DNA of 37,816 nt from Actinomycetota bacterium (GTDB taxonomy: Bacteria; Actinomycetota; CADDZG01; WHSQ01): assembly GCA_016781115.1 (NCBI GenBank), contig JADDQX010000002.1:1-37816 (forward strand), given 5' to 3'. Position numbers and translations under genes: made by a program. Below are positions 9,203 to 18,125 of this stretch, in pieces (the stretch's first letter is position 1; each line of letters begins with the position of its first letter). The notes under the pieces were generated by a model that was not told the DNA's origin, searched no databases, and saw only the letters and a list, made by a program, of their open reading frames with translations.

Positions 9203-10545
9203 CAGTTCTCTCTCCGGAAACGCCGGATGTTGATGAACATCACCGGGATCACGAGGATGAACAGCAACACCGCCACCGCGCTGCCGACGCCGTACTGACG
9301 GCTGCTGAACGTCGTCTTGAACATCTCGAGCGCGATCACGTTCGCCTCGTCTTGTGAGGCCCCCGGCGCCGTCACGAGAACGATGTCGAAGATCTTCAAA
9401 ACGTTGATGACCATGGTCACGAAGACGACACCGAGCACGGGGGCGAGCAAGGGCAAGGTCACGTGACGGAAGGTCTGCCACTCGTTGGCGCCGTCGACGC
9501 GCGCCGCCTCCAGCACGTCACGCGGGAGCGCCGCGAGGCCGGCCCCGATCACGACGACCGCGAAGCCCGCCCACATCCACGAGAACGCGCCGATGATCGC
9601 GGGGGTCACCAGGTTGGGACCGAGCCAGTCGACCCCGGCGAAACCCTGGGCGAACGTGGACTCCGCGACCTGCGCCTTGAATGGTCCTTCGCCGAGCCCC
9701 GAGAACGTGACGCTCCCGTCACTGCCGGTCGTTCCGCTGGCCACGACCTCACCGGTAGCCGACAGCACCTCGACGTCCGCCCCCGGGAGGCCGATCTCTC
9801 CTTGTTCCAGCTCGCCTGGGACGCCACCGCCGGGCTTGAAGTCTCGCCACACGACGACCCCCAGTCCGTCCGCCGGGGCTTGGGGCGCCGCCGCTTGTAC
9901 CGAGTCCGCGGGTACATCGTCCTCCGCCACCGCGGTGAGGCCGATCAAGGCACTTTCTCCCGCGGTGAACTCTTCGGTCGTCACGATGGGCGCCCCCGGC
10001 TTCGCCTGCTCGAGCGGCACGTCCGGCAGCACCTTCGCGTCGGGGTAGGCGCCGGGCCCGTTGAAGGTGTTGTAGACGAGACCGGTAGCGGCGTTGATGA
10101 AACCGAGCTCGGGCGAGGGCTCGTACATCACGCGCCAGATCACACCCGTGGCCAAGAACGAGATCGCCATAGGCATGAAGACGATGATCTTGATCGCGGT
10201 CGAGTACCTCACCCTCTCAGTGAGGATCGCGAACATCAGGCCGAGCGCCGTGATGATCGCTGGCGCCGTTGCCACCCAGATGAAGTTGTTCTTGATCGCG
10301 GTCTTGATGCGCTCGGTCTCTGCGACTGCCTTGTAGTTGTCGACGCCGACGAAAGCGCCCGCCTCGCTCCGGAAGCTCTGCCCGACGGTGTCGAGGGTCG
10401 GGTAGATGACGAGCGCTCCGACGAACAACAACGCAGGCCCGAGGAACAGGACGGCCATCCACCTCCTGGCCCCTCCAGGAGGTGGCTTTAGCTCCAGCCG
10501 GGTCCGGGATCTCGCGCCGGCGCCGGCCGCGGCAGTGCTAGCCAT
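9202..10545 (-). CDS. Carbohydrate ABC transporter permease (MalF type) with extracytoplasmic insertion
   Basis: EAARVDGANEWQTFRHVTLPLLAPV EAA loop; start at MASTAAAG; about 155-aa non-TM insertion after YEPSPELGFINA. Confidence 0.9.
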   Translation of the reverse strand: MASTAAAGAGARSRTRLELKPPPGGARRWMAVLFLGPALLFVGALVIYPTLDTVGQSFRSEAGAFVGVDNYKAVAETERIKTAIKNNFIWVATAPAIITALGLMFAILTERVRYSTAIKIIVFMPMAISFLATGVIWRVMYEPSPELGFINAATGLVYNTFNGPGAYPDAKVLPDVPLEQAKPGAPIVTTEEFTAGESALIGLTAVAEDDVPADSVQAAAPQAPADGLGVVVWRDFKPGGGVPGELEQGEIGLPGADVEVLSATGEVVASGTTGSDGSVTFSGLGEGPFKAQVAESTFAQGFAGVDWLGPNLVTPAIIGAFSWMWAGFAVVVIGAGLAALPRDVLEAARVDGANEWQTFRHVTLPLLAPVLGVVFVTMVINVLKIFDIVLVTAPGASQDEANVIALEMFKTTFSSRQYGVGSAVAVLLFILVIPVMFINIRRFRREN

Positions 10546-10562
10546 GAGCTTGTCTCTCCCCT

Positions 10563-11900
10563 CTAGGACTGCTTCTTGAAGGCCTTCGCCGCGTCTTTCT
10601 CGAGCGCGGCCGCTATGCCCTCGGCGTCGTCGGGGTTCTTCAAGAAATCCTGGAAGCGCAACCACAACCCGCGTCCCGTCGTGCCGCCGAACTCGGGCGG
10701 TTGCAGGTCGGACAGGTCGAACCTGATCGCCTCCGCCGTCGCGATCGCCTCGCCCGAACGCTGCGTGATCTCGTCCGGGTAGACGCCGGTGTCGAGGTTC
10801 TGGTTCGCCGAGGTGAAGCCGCCACGCTCCGCCCATACTTGCGCCGCCTCGGGCGTGGCGAGATACGCGAGGAAATCCTGCGCCGCCTCGTTGTCCGTCA
10901 GCGCGACCGCGGCGTCACCACCACCTACCACCGCGGGCTCCGAGCCATCGATCGCTGGGAAATCGAAAAAGTCGAAGTCGGTGCCGGCCTTCGCACCGGC
11001 CTCCTCAGTGATCACGCCCGGAACGAAGTCACCCTCGTACACGGTCGCCGCGGCCGGATCCTTCGTGAAAACCTGGTTGACCGACGTCGTGAAGTCCGTC
11101 TGCAGCGCGCCCTCTCTGCCACCCGCGAGGTTTGCCTCGTCGCCGACGAGCTCCGCGAACGTCTCCAGCGCCTCGATCACGCTGTCGTCGGTCCACGGGA
11201 TCTCGTGGTTTGCCAGCTGGTCGTACATCTCTGGGCCGGCCGTGCGGATGTAGATGTTCTCGAACCAGTCGGTGAGGGTCCAGCCATCGGCGCCGCCCAT
11301 CGACACCCAGGGAACACCGGATGCGTTCACCGTCTTAGCGGTTTGCAGCATCTCGTCCCAGTCCGCAGGAGGCTCCACGCCCGCCTGCTCGAAAACCTCG
11401 ATGTTGTACCACCAGGTCGACTTGTTCGACACCTTGAAGTAGACGCCGTAGAGGGTTCCGTCGACAGAGCCCAGCTCCGCCCACACCGGAGCGAAGTTCT
11501 CCGCCAGCGCGGCCGAGACCTCTTCGTTGGCCTCGATCACGGAACCGTCGTCCGCGAGGCTACGAACCAGGCCCGGCTGCGCGATCAGCGCCACGTCCGG
11601 CGGACTTCCGCCCTCGATCTTGTTGCCGAGGAACGCGGCCATGTCGTCGCCCGCGGAGGTGAACGAAGCCTCGTGCCCGCTTGCCTCCGAGAATGCATCC
11701 AGCACGGCCTGGAAGCTCTTCTTCTCCTCGCCCGTGAAGACCGCGGCAACCTCGATCGAACCTCCGCCTTCGGCTTCGGCCTCGTCCGCCTCTTGTTGCG
11801 GCGCCGGGACCTCCCCGGTGGAGCACGCGACTGCAAGCATCATCAGCACAACCAACATCACCAGGTAACGACGCAACTGTGTCCCCCTTCGCTCGTCCAC
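10563..11900 (-). CDS. Extracellular sugar-binding lipoprotein (ABC solute-binding protein family 1)
   Basis: Lipobox MMLAVACSTG; typical SBP pattern GSPPDVALIAQPGLVRSLADDGSV, YGVYFKVSNKSTWWYN, WDEMLQTAKTV. Confidence 0.92.
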   Translation of the reverse strand: MDERRGTQLRRYLVMLVVLMMLAVACSTGEVPAPQQEADEAEAEGGGSIEVAAVFTGEEKKSFQAVLDAFSEASGHEASFTSAGDDMAAFLGNKIEGGSPPDVALIAQPGLVRSLADDGSVIEANEEVSAALAENFAPVWAELGSVDGTLYGVYFKVSNKSTWWYNIEVFEQAGVEPPADWDEMLQTAKTVNASGVPWVSMGGADGWTLTDWFENIYIRTAGPEMYDQLANHEIPWTDDSVIEALETFAELVGDEANLAGGREGALQTDFTTSVNQVFTKDPAAATVYEGDFVPGVITEEAGAKAGTDFDFFDFPAIDGSEPAVVGGGDAAVALTDNEAAQDFLAYLATPEAAQVWAERGGFTSANQNLDTGVYPDEITQRSGEAIATAEAIRFDLSDLQPPEFGGTTGRGLWLRFQDFLKNPDDAEGIAAALEKDAAKAFKKQS

Positions 11901-11912
11901 GTGCTGACCTTC

Positions 11913-13121
11913 CTAACCTCCGTAGATCCCAGATCCGGTTGCAGGATCGAAGAAGTGCAACTGCGCGGTGTCCACCGCAAGCTCGACCTCCTTACCGCGA
12001 GCAACGTCCGCCTTTGGGTCGACCTCGGCGACGAACTCCGAGCGTCCCGCGTCGCCGTTCTCCTCGAATCGACCCACCTCGACGGCGCCGGTGTCGACCG
12101 CGAGCTCTTTGATCTCCTCCGTCTGGACGCGCGGAGCATCGACCGTGAAGTGGACGAGCGTTTGGGTTCCAAGGGCTTCCACGAGGTCGACCGAGGCGCG
12201 CAGACGGCTCTGGCTGCCGGCAGGAGCGAATCCGGCTTCTTCGAAGTCCTGTGGGCGAAGCCCGACGATGACCTCTTGGTCGAAGAACCTCTGTAGCTCC
12301 GAGCGGGTGGCCAACGCTTCCTTGGAGATATCGAGCTGCTGACTGCCGATCGAGACGGACGCTCCTCCATCTCGTCGCTCGAGCTTGCTCGCGACGAAGT
12401 TCATGGCCGGGCTCCCGATGAACCCCGCGACGAACAGGTTCACGGGCCGGCCGAACAGCTCCTGTGGCGATCCGACCTGCTGTAGCTGACCCTTGCGAAG
12501 GACCGCAACGCGGTCGCCCATCGTCATCGCCTCGACCTGGTCGTGCGTTACGTAGATCGTGGTGACGTCTAGGTCCGCCTGGATGCGAGCGATCTCCGCC
12601 CTCATCTGAACGCGAAGCTTCGCGTCGAGATTGGACAGAGGTTCGTCCATCAAGAAGGCTTGAGGCTCGCGCACGATCGCGCGGCCCATCGCGACGCGCT
12701 GCCGTTGTCCCCCCGACAGCGCCTTCGGCTTGCGGTCGAGGAACTCCTCGAGCCCCAGTATGCGCGCCGCGTGCTGGACGCGCCTGTCCATCTCGGCGCG
12801 TTCCACCTTCGCGAGCTTCAAACCGAACGCCATGTTGTCGCGCACCGTCATGTGTGGGTAGAGCGCGTAGTTCTGGAACACCATGGCGATGTCGCGGTCC
12901 TTGGGCGGCATGTCGTTGACGACGCGGTCGCCGATCTTGATCTCGCCGTCGGTGATGGCCTCGAGCCCGGCGATCATCCGCAGCGCCGTGGACTTCCCAC
13001 AACCCGAAGGACCGACGAACACCATGAACTCGCCGTCTTTGATGTTCAGATCCAGTGCGTCCACCGCTGGTGGTCCCGACGCGTAGCGCTTGGTTACTTC
13101 GTGAAGCACGATCTGAGCCAC
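11913..13121 (-). CDS. ABC transporter ATP-binding protein (UgpC/MsmK/MalK type)
   Basis: GPSGCGKST Walker [16 protein letters not shown] signature, [16 protein letters not shown] Walker B, C-terminal TOBE-type region. Confidence 0.95.
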   Translation of the reverse strand: MAQIVLHEVTKRYASGPPAVDALDLNIKDGEFMVFVGPSGCGKSTALRMIAGLEAITDGEIKIGDRVVNDMPPKDRDIAMVFQNYALYPHMTVRDNMAFGLKLAKVERAEMDRRVQHAARILGLEEFLDRKPKALSGGQRQRVAMGRAIVREPQAFLMDEPLSNLDAKLRVQMRAEIARIQADLDVTTIYVTHDQVEAMTMGDRVAVLRKGQLQQVGSPQELFGRPVNLFVAGFIGSPAMNFVASKLERRDGGASVSIGSQQLDISKEALATRSELQRFFDQEVIVGLRPQDFEEAGFAPAGSQSRLRASVDLVEALGTQTLVHFTVDAPRVQTEEIKELAVDTGAVEVGRFEENGDAGRSEFVAEVDPKADVARGKEVELAVDTAQLHFFDPATGSGIYGG

Positions 13122-13322
13122 CGACTGGATCCCCCCGCTCGGCTACTGGTCGCTCGACCCTATACCCGACGAACGGGGCATAACGCCCGACAGAGCCGCC
13201 ACGAAGAAGGTGTCGCAGGGGGCGCATCGGCGTCGGCGGAACCGGGCAGGGTGGCGCCACTTCGAAGAACTGCCTCCCTGAGCATCCTCGGCTTGACTCC
13301 CGCGAGACACTCAGCGGCCGCA

Positions 13323-14006
13323 TCACACCTGTTCGGCGACCCCCAACGTCTTGCAGGTAGGCGAGGTCTCTACCTCGTCCTTGTCGGGGAACGTCCCGAG
13401 CACGAAGTCGCCCGCGTGCATCGTCACGCCGAACCAGTACTTCTCGTTCTTGAAGTGATGCAGACGATGAGCCCTCCAGATGAATCTGTAGACCCTGGAG
13501 CGCGGTTGATAGCGCGAGTGGATCAGGTAGTGCGTCCACTCGTAGGTGAAGAGGATCGAGAGGCCCGTAGCCATTGTCGTGACTGCGAGCCTCACGGTCG
13601 GCATGACGAGGAGGTAGAGGACCGCGCTCACCGGGATCACCCGCATGAGGAACGGGAACGGGATGAAGATCCAATCGGTCCTGCGGGGATCTTTGTGGTG
13701 GGCGCGGTGCTTGCGCGCAACGACGGGATCCAGCTTCCGACCGAACACCTCCTTGGGCTTCCAGTGAAGGATGAAGACGTGAACCAGCCACTCGATGAAG
13801 GGCTCGGCGGCGATGAAGCCTGCGACGACGACGAGGTCCCACCAACTCCATCCGCCAAGGGCGAACCGAAGCAGCAGGACGCCTGCTAGGAAGCCTGCGA
13901 TCACCTTCGCGTTCTTGTGCGACCAGAAGAAGCGCCACTCCTCAGCCAGTGTGGTGGACCCCGACGTAGACGGACGTTGGACCTCGTTACCGGTAGCTAC
14001 GTCCAT
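13323..14006 (-). CDS. Sterol desaturase / fatty acid hydroxylase superfamily protein
   Basis: His clusters EWLVHVFILH, RKHRAHH, THYLIH, RAHRLHHFKNEKYWFG. Confidence 0.85.
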   Translation of the reverse strand: MDVATGNEVQRPSTSGSTTLAEEWRFFWSHKNAKVIAGFLAGVLLLRFALGGWSWWDLVVVAGFIAAEPFIEWLVHVFILHWKPKEVFGRKLDPVVARKHRAHHKDPRRTDWIFIPFPFLMRVIPVSAVLYLLVMPTVRLAVTTMATGLSILFTYEWTHYLIHSRYQPRSRVYRFIWRAHRLHHFKNEKYWFGVTMHAGDFVLGTFPDKDEVETSPTCKTLGVAEQV

Positions 14007-14155
14007 GGCCGTCCTTTCTCGGAGCGATCCAAGGAGCGTAGCCGACCGACGTCCACGAGGGCGGGTTGGCTAACTGTTCCGGCGCCTGACGAAGAACCAG
14101 ATCCCGCCCGCGATCAGGAGATGTCGCAGAAGACGACAGCTTGCATGTCGCTAGC

Positions 14156-14548
14156 TCAGGTGGTCGTGCGCTCGGCCTTGGCTTGGTCCTCCACGCAGAG
14201 CCGGGCGTGCGGTATGGCCTCGAGGCGGTCGCGCGCGATCGGTTGGTGACATGCCTCACACGTGCCGTAAGTGCCGTCGTCGATGCGAGCGAGCGCCAGC
14301 TCGATGTCCTCCAGCTCACTCGCGAACCCATCCGCGATGGACAGATCTTTCTCCCGCTCGAAGAGCTCAGTAGCGACATCCGCGGGGTGCTGATCGATCT
14401 GCGTGAGCTCCTGCAGCTCCGTCCTCTCCGATTCGTCGTCTGATGTCTCCTCCGCGATCCCCTCATGAAGGCGCGTCAGCCGATCCCTTTCCTCTTCCAG
14501 GCGCTGCCGGGCGCGCTCTATGAACTCCGCGTCGTCCACGTCGATCAC
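14156..14548 (-). CDS. DksA/TraR-family protein with zinc-finger-like C-terminus
   Basis: LARIDDGTYGTCEACHQPIARDRLEAIPHARLCVEDQ. Confidence 0.88.
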   Translation of the reverse strand: MIDVDDAEFIERARQRLEEERDRLTRLHEGIAEETSDDESERTELQELTQIDQHPADVATELFEREKDLSIADGFASELEDIELALARIDDGTYGTCEACHQPIARDRLEAIPHARLCVEDQAKAERTTT

Positions 14549-14682
14549 TCCTCCAACGGTTAGATGAGAACGAGGCCGTGACTCGCCGAACGCGCAGGAG
14601 CCGCGACCGGCTGGAGCCTCAACCGGGCATCACATACCCGAGCAGCCACGAGGCAAACGAGCGGCCCGGGGCCGCAGGACAG

Positions 14683-15957
14683 CTACGCCGGCTCCAACGG
14701 CTCGACCGCACGCGTCCGGTCGAGATGGATCACGACGTCGAACTGGAGGCTCAAGCTCGCGTTGAAGTAATGACTCACCCGTTCCGTGCCCGGTCGGTAG
14801 ATCACGCCGATCGCTCGCTCCAGTCGCTGGGGACGCAGCGAGGATCGGGCGGGCTCGCGACGGAGATCCACTGCGAGGTCCACCAGATGAAGCTCGTGGA
14901 GATCCGCCTCGTAGCTTTCGGGCAGCGCGGGACGCACCGTCTTCACGTGCCCGGGCGAACCCCAGTCATCCGCGGCCGTGACGGTGCCTTCAAAGCTCGT
15001 GAAGCCGACCAGTAGCACCTCGTCGGAGCGATGGTGCTCCCGGACAAGCTGTCCCAGGTTCAGCTCACCTCGGCGGGACATCGATGTGGCCCTCGCGTCT
15101 CCGAGGTGTGAGTTGTGCGCCCAAACGACGATCCTCGCGGGACGGCCGCGAGATGCAGAGAGATAGCGATCCAGACCTTCTAGCGTCTCGAACATGTGAC
15201 GGTCGCGGAGGTTCCATGTGTTGGCGGTGCCTCGATACATCTCCCGGTAGTACTCCTCGGCGTCTCGCACGACCCGCGCGTTCTGCTCGGCGTAGAAGGC
15301 GGCTTCGTCCGCAGGGGTCTGTCCCGGTTCTGATCCCGCTCCAACCGCGGACGCCATCTCTTGTAGCTGCTCGATCACCGCCTCTTCGCATGGGTCCGCG
15401 ATCCCGTAGCCGGTCGCGTAGCCGTAGGTCTGCGGATCGTCTCCAAAGCGTTCGAAACAGCCGTAGCGGCTGCGCGCCCGCTCCGCCGCTTCGGGGTCGA
15501 CCTCGTCCAGGTACCGGATCACCGCGTCCATCGAACGCTCGAGGCTGTAGAGGTCCAACCCGTAGAAGCCGACCTGCTGCTCTGCACCCGCGGCAGCGTT
15601 GTGATCCCGCAGCCATGCCACCAGGTCTCTCACATCGACGTTGCGCCACATCCACTGGGGGAAGTGGTCAAAGCCGCGTAGCGCGTCGTCTGCGTCCTTG
15701 GCGTCTCCGCGGCCGCGTATGAAGCAACCCACCGCGAACGCATCCGGCCAATCCGCCTCGACCGCCACGGCGTCGAAGCCGAACTCCTCGATCAGGAGCT
15801 TCGTGGCCTCGGCTCGAAACCGATAGAACTCGTGGGTCCCGTGTGAGGCCTCGCCCAACAAGACGAAGCGTGCAGAGCCGACAAGTTCTCGAAGGAACCC
15901 GACGTCTTCCGGCCCCTCGAGTGAGATCGCGGCTGGCCGAAGGTCCTCCCGCACCAT
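14683..15957 (-). CDS. Erythromycin esterase-family protein
   Basis: RFVLLGEASHGTHEFYRFRAEATKLLIEEFGFDAVAVEADWPDAF; VVWAHNSHLGDAR. Confidence 0.93.
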   Translation of the reverse strand: MVREDLRPAAISLEGPEDVGFLRELVGSARFVLLGEASHGTHEFYRFRAEATKLLIEEFGFDAVAVEADWPDAFAVGCFIRGRGDAKDADDALRGFDHFPQWMWRNVDVRDLVAWLRDHNAAAGAEQQVGFYGLDLYSLERSMDAVIRYLDEVDPEAAERARSRYGCFERFGDDPQTYGYATGYGIADPCEEAVIEQLQEMASAVGAGSEPGQTPADEAAFYAEQNARVVRDAEEYYREMYRGTANTWNLRDRHMFETLEGLDRYLSASRGRPARIVVWAHNSHLGDARATSMSRRGELNLGQLVREHHRSDEVLLVGFTSFEGTVTAADDWGSPGHVKTVRPALPESYEADLHELHLVDLAVDLRREPARSSLRPQRLERAIGVIYRPGTERVSHYFNASLSLQFDVVIHLDRTRAVEPLEPA

Positions 15958-16133
15958 CAGTCCTCGGCGGGAGTCTCCTTGTCGGTGTCGGGCCCCTCGG
16001 TCCCGGGCGCCTGCTCCGCTGGTCCCTGCGGGTCCTGCTCGATCCGTTCGGCAGGATCGGTGTCACAGCCGGGGAAGAAGAACAAAGACCCGGCAAGCAC
16101 CACGCCCGCCAGCCGTCTCCGCGCATCGCTCAT
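15957..16133 (-). CDS. Small lipoprotein
   Basis: MSDARRRLAGVVLAGSLFFFPGCDTDPAERIEQ...; lipobox; TGATG overlap with the esterase start. Confidence 0.6.
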   Translation of the reverse strand: MSDARRRLAGVVLAGSLFFFPGCDTDPAERIEQDPQGPAEQAPGTEGPDTDKETPAED

Positions 16134-16270
16134 CGGATCCACTCCTCTCATGAAGGCGCGCCCCCGCTCTCGGGCCGCAACCGCGAAGGGTGTCGTCGTC
16201 GCGCGATACCCGGCCCCCGCGCAAGCAAACCGCGCAAGCGCGCTCCCGGGCGCGGTGGCAGAAGACCTGG

Positions 16271-16735
16271 CTACCGGCGGCGCAGATGGTCCCGGAAACC
16301 ATGCAGGGCTATCTCGACCGCCCAGTGCTGCGCCCACAGCAGCACCGGCCGTGCCACATGTATGACGCGGCGGATGCCGCGGTTCGCGATCTCGACATCC
16401 CAAGCAACGGTGCACACAGCACTGGGTGGGTCGTCACGCAGCTCGAGCCGGGCGGTTCCGCTGAGGTCTCCCGACACCTCGCCCACGATCCACTCGGGCG
16501 CCTTGGCGTCCGTAACGGCGACGGAGATCGTCATCTTGAACGGGACGGGCGGGTCGATCTCGAACGAGATCGCGGAGCCGGGGGTAAGAGCTTCTCCGTC
16601 CAGGTGGACGTCGCGCATCCAGGGCCACCAGCTCTCGAAACGGTGGACCTGGCTGAGCTCCCGCCAGAGATCTTCGGCCGAGGCGTCGAACCGATGAGCG
16701 CCGGAGTAGGAGACGTCGAAGGGTGAAGCCACCAC
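16271..16735 (-). CDS. SRPBCC-family (polyketide cyclase-like) protein
   Basis: HRFDASAEDLWRELSQVHRFESWWPWMRDVHLDGEALTPGS. Confidence 0.8.
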   Translation of the reverse strand: MVASPFDVSYSGAHRFDASAEDLWRELSQVHRFESWWPWMRDVHLDGEALTPGSAISFEIDPPVPFKMTISVAVTDAKAPEWIVGEVSGDLSGTARLELRDDPPSAVCTVAWDVEIANRGIRRVIHVARPVLLWAQHWAVEIALHGFRDHLRRR

Positions 16736-16783
16736 CCGACCCTAGAGCCGCGCCTGCGTGCCTGCTTCGTGCGCGGGTAATGA

Positions 16784-17650
16784 TTGAGAACGTTGAAGGG
16801 GTCGGTGATCGGATCTGTTCGTCATGCACGCTTTGTTGCGGCGGCCGCGTTGATCGCGCCCGTCGTCGCTTTGGCCGCCTGCGGGAACGACTCCAGCCAG
16901 AGCCCATTGCAGATATTCCAGCGGAGCCCTGCAGAGCCGGCGGAGGAGGGTCGGATCACGGCTCGTCCGGTCCGAACGCCGAAGGGCGAGCCGCGGAGGG
17001 GACTGCACGCGCTGGAAGCGGCCGAGGACGTCCTCGCGTACGTCCCTTCCGGCTACCGCGAGGGAACGCCGACGCCGCTGGTGCTCATGCTCCATGGAGC
17101 AGGGGGGTGCGCCGAGCGCGGCCTCGGCCCCTTCATCGCGCACGCTGAGAACGAGGGGATCATCCTGGTCGCGCCGTCATCCCGAGGCCGGACCTGGGAC
17201 GTGATCTTGAACGACTTCGGCCCGGACGTGGATCTGATCGACCGGGCGCTGAAGGAGGTCTTCGCGCACTACTCGATCGACCCCCAGAGGCTGGCGGTGG
17301 AAGGCTTCTCCGACGGCGCGTCGTACGCCTTGTCGCTGGGTCGAACGAACGGTGACCTGTTCAGCCACATCATCGCCTTCTCCCCCGGCTTCATGGCGCC
17401 GGGCCAGATCCGGGGGAAGCCGCCGATCTTCATCTCACACGGGGTCGACGATGGCGTCCTTCCGATCGACGTCACCAGCCGCAAGCTGGTTCCGGCGCTG
17501 GAGCGAGCAGGTCACACCGTGAACTACATCGAGTTCGACGGAGGTCACACCCCACTCCCCGACCTCGCGAGAGACGCGCTCGGTTGGTTCCTGGATCGAG
17601 ATGTCCGTGGAGCCGACCGGGGCCAGACACGTCGCAAAGGGACTTGTTAG
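16784..17650 (+). CDS. Secreted alpha/beta-hydrolase (phospholipase/carboxylesterase or PHB depolymerase-like); GTG at 16805 is an alternative start
   Basis: VPSGYREGTPTPLVLMLHGAGG, VEGFSDGASYALSLG nucleophile elbow, FDGGHTPL catalytic His; lipobox VALAAC. Confidence 0.85.
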   Translation: MRTLKGSVIGSVRHARFVAAAALIAPVVALAACGNDSSQSPLQIFQRSPAEPAEEGRITARPVRTPKGEPRRGLHALEAAEDVLAYVPSGYREGTPTPLVLMLHGAGGCAERGLGPFIAHAENEGIILVAPSSRGRTWDVILNDFGPDVDLIDRALKEVFAHYSIDPQRLAVEGFSDGASYALSLGRTNGDLFSHIIAFSPGFMAPGQIRGKPPIFISHGVDDGVLPIDVTSRKLVPALERAGHTVNYIEFDGGHTPLPDLARDALGWFLDRDVRGADRGQTRRKGTC

Positions 17651-17832
17651 CCAGTCCCCTCCCGCTCTGGAGCAGACGGCGGGGGTCCGTCGTCGCCGTG
17701 CGGCCCGTGGTTTTTACCCCGAGCGAAGCGAGGCGTCGGCGCCGGTAGGCGACGCGGCACCCGACGGCTGCGGGGCCGGGCGGGCGAGGGACCCCCGGGT
17801 AGCGCCGGGGCTATGTGGGTAAGGCGGCCCCC

Positions 17833-18120
17833 ATGGTCGGCTTCCTCATCTCCCTGCTCCTGATCGGCGTCGTCGCGGGCTACCTCGCGCGCTTGTTCGT
17901 CGCCGGGCCCGACCCGATGAGCTTCGGCCAGACCGTCCTGCTCGGCGTCGCCGGCTCGTTCATCGGCGGCACCATAGGGAGCCTCCTGATAGAGAAACGC
18001 TTCGTCATCGCACCCGCCAGCCTCGGGCTCGCGCTTCCCGGGGCCGTCCTGGCTCTCCTGATCTATCGCAAGCGCAAGTACGGCGAGATCATGCCTCCGC
18101 GGCCGAGGAGAACCCTGTAG
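17833..18120 (+). CDS. GlsB/YeaQ/YmgE-like (transglycosylase-associated) small membrane protein
   Basis: MVGFLISLLLIGVVAGYLARLFVAGPDPMSFGQTVLLGVAGSFIGGTIGSLL. Confidence 0.8.
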   Translation: MVGFLISLLLIGVVAGYLARLFVAGPDPMSFGQTVLLGVAGSFIGGTIGSLLIEKRFVIAPASLGLALPGAVLALLIYRKRKYGEIMPPRPRRTL

Positions 18121-18125
18121 CGAGC

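Noticed and set aside
14068-14140. Small minus-strand frame ending LLIAGGIWFFVRRRNS
   Set aside because: No convincing start codon or RBS; probably a remnant or chance hydrophobic stretch.
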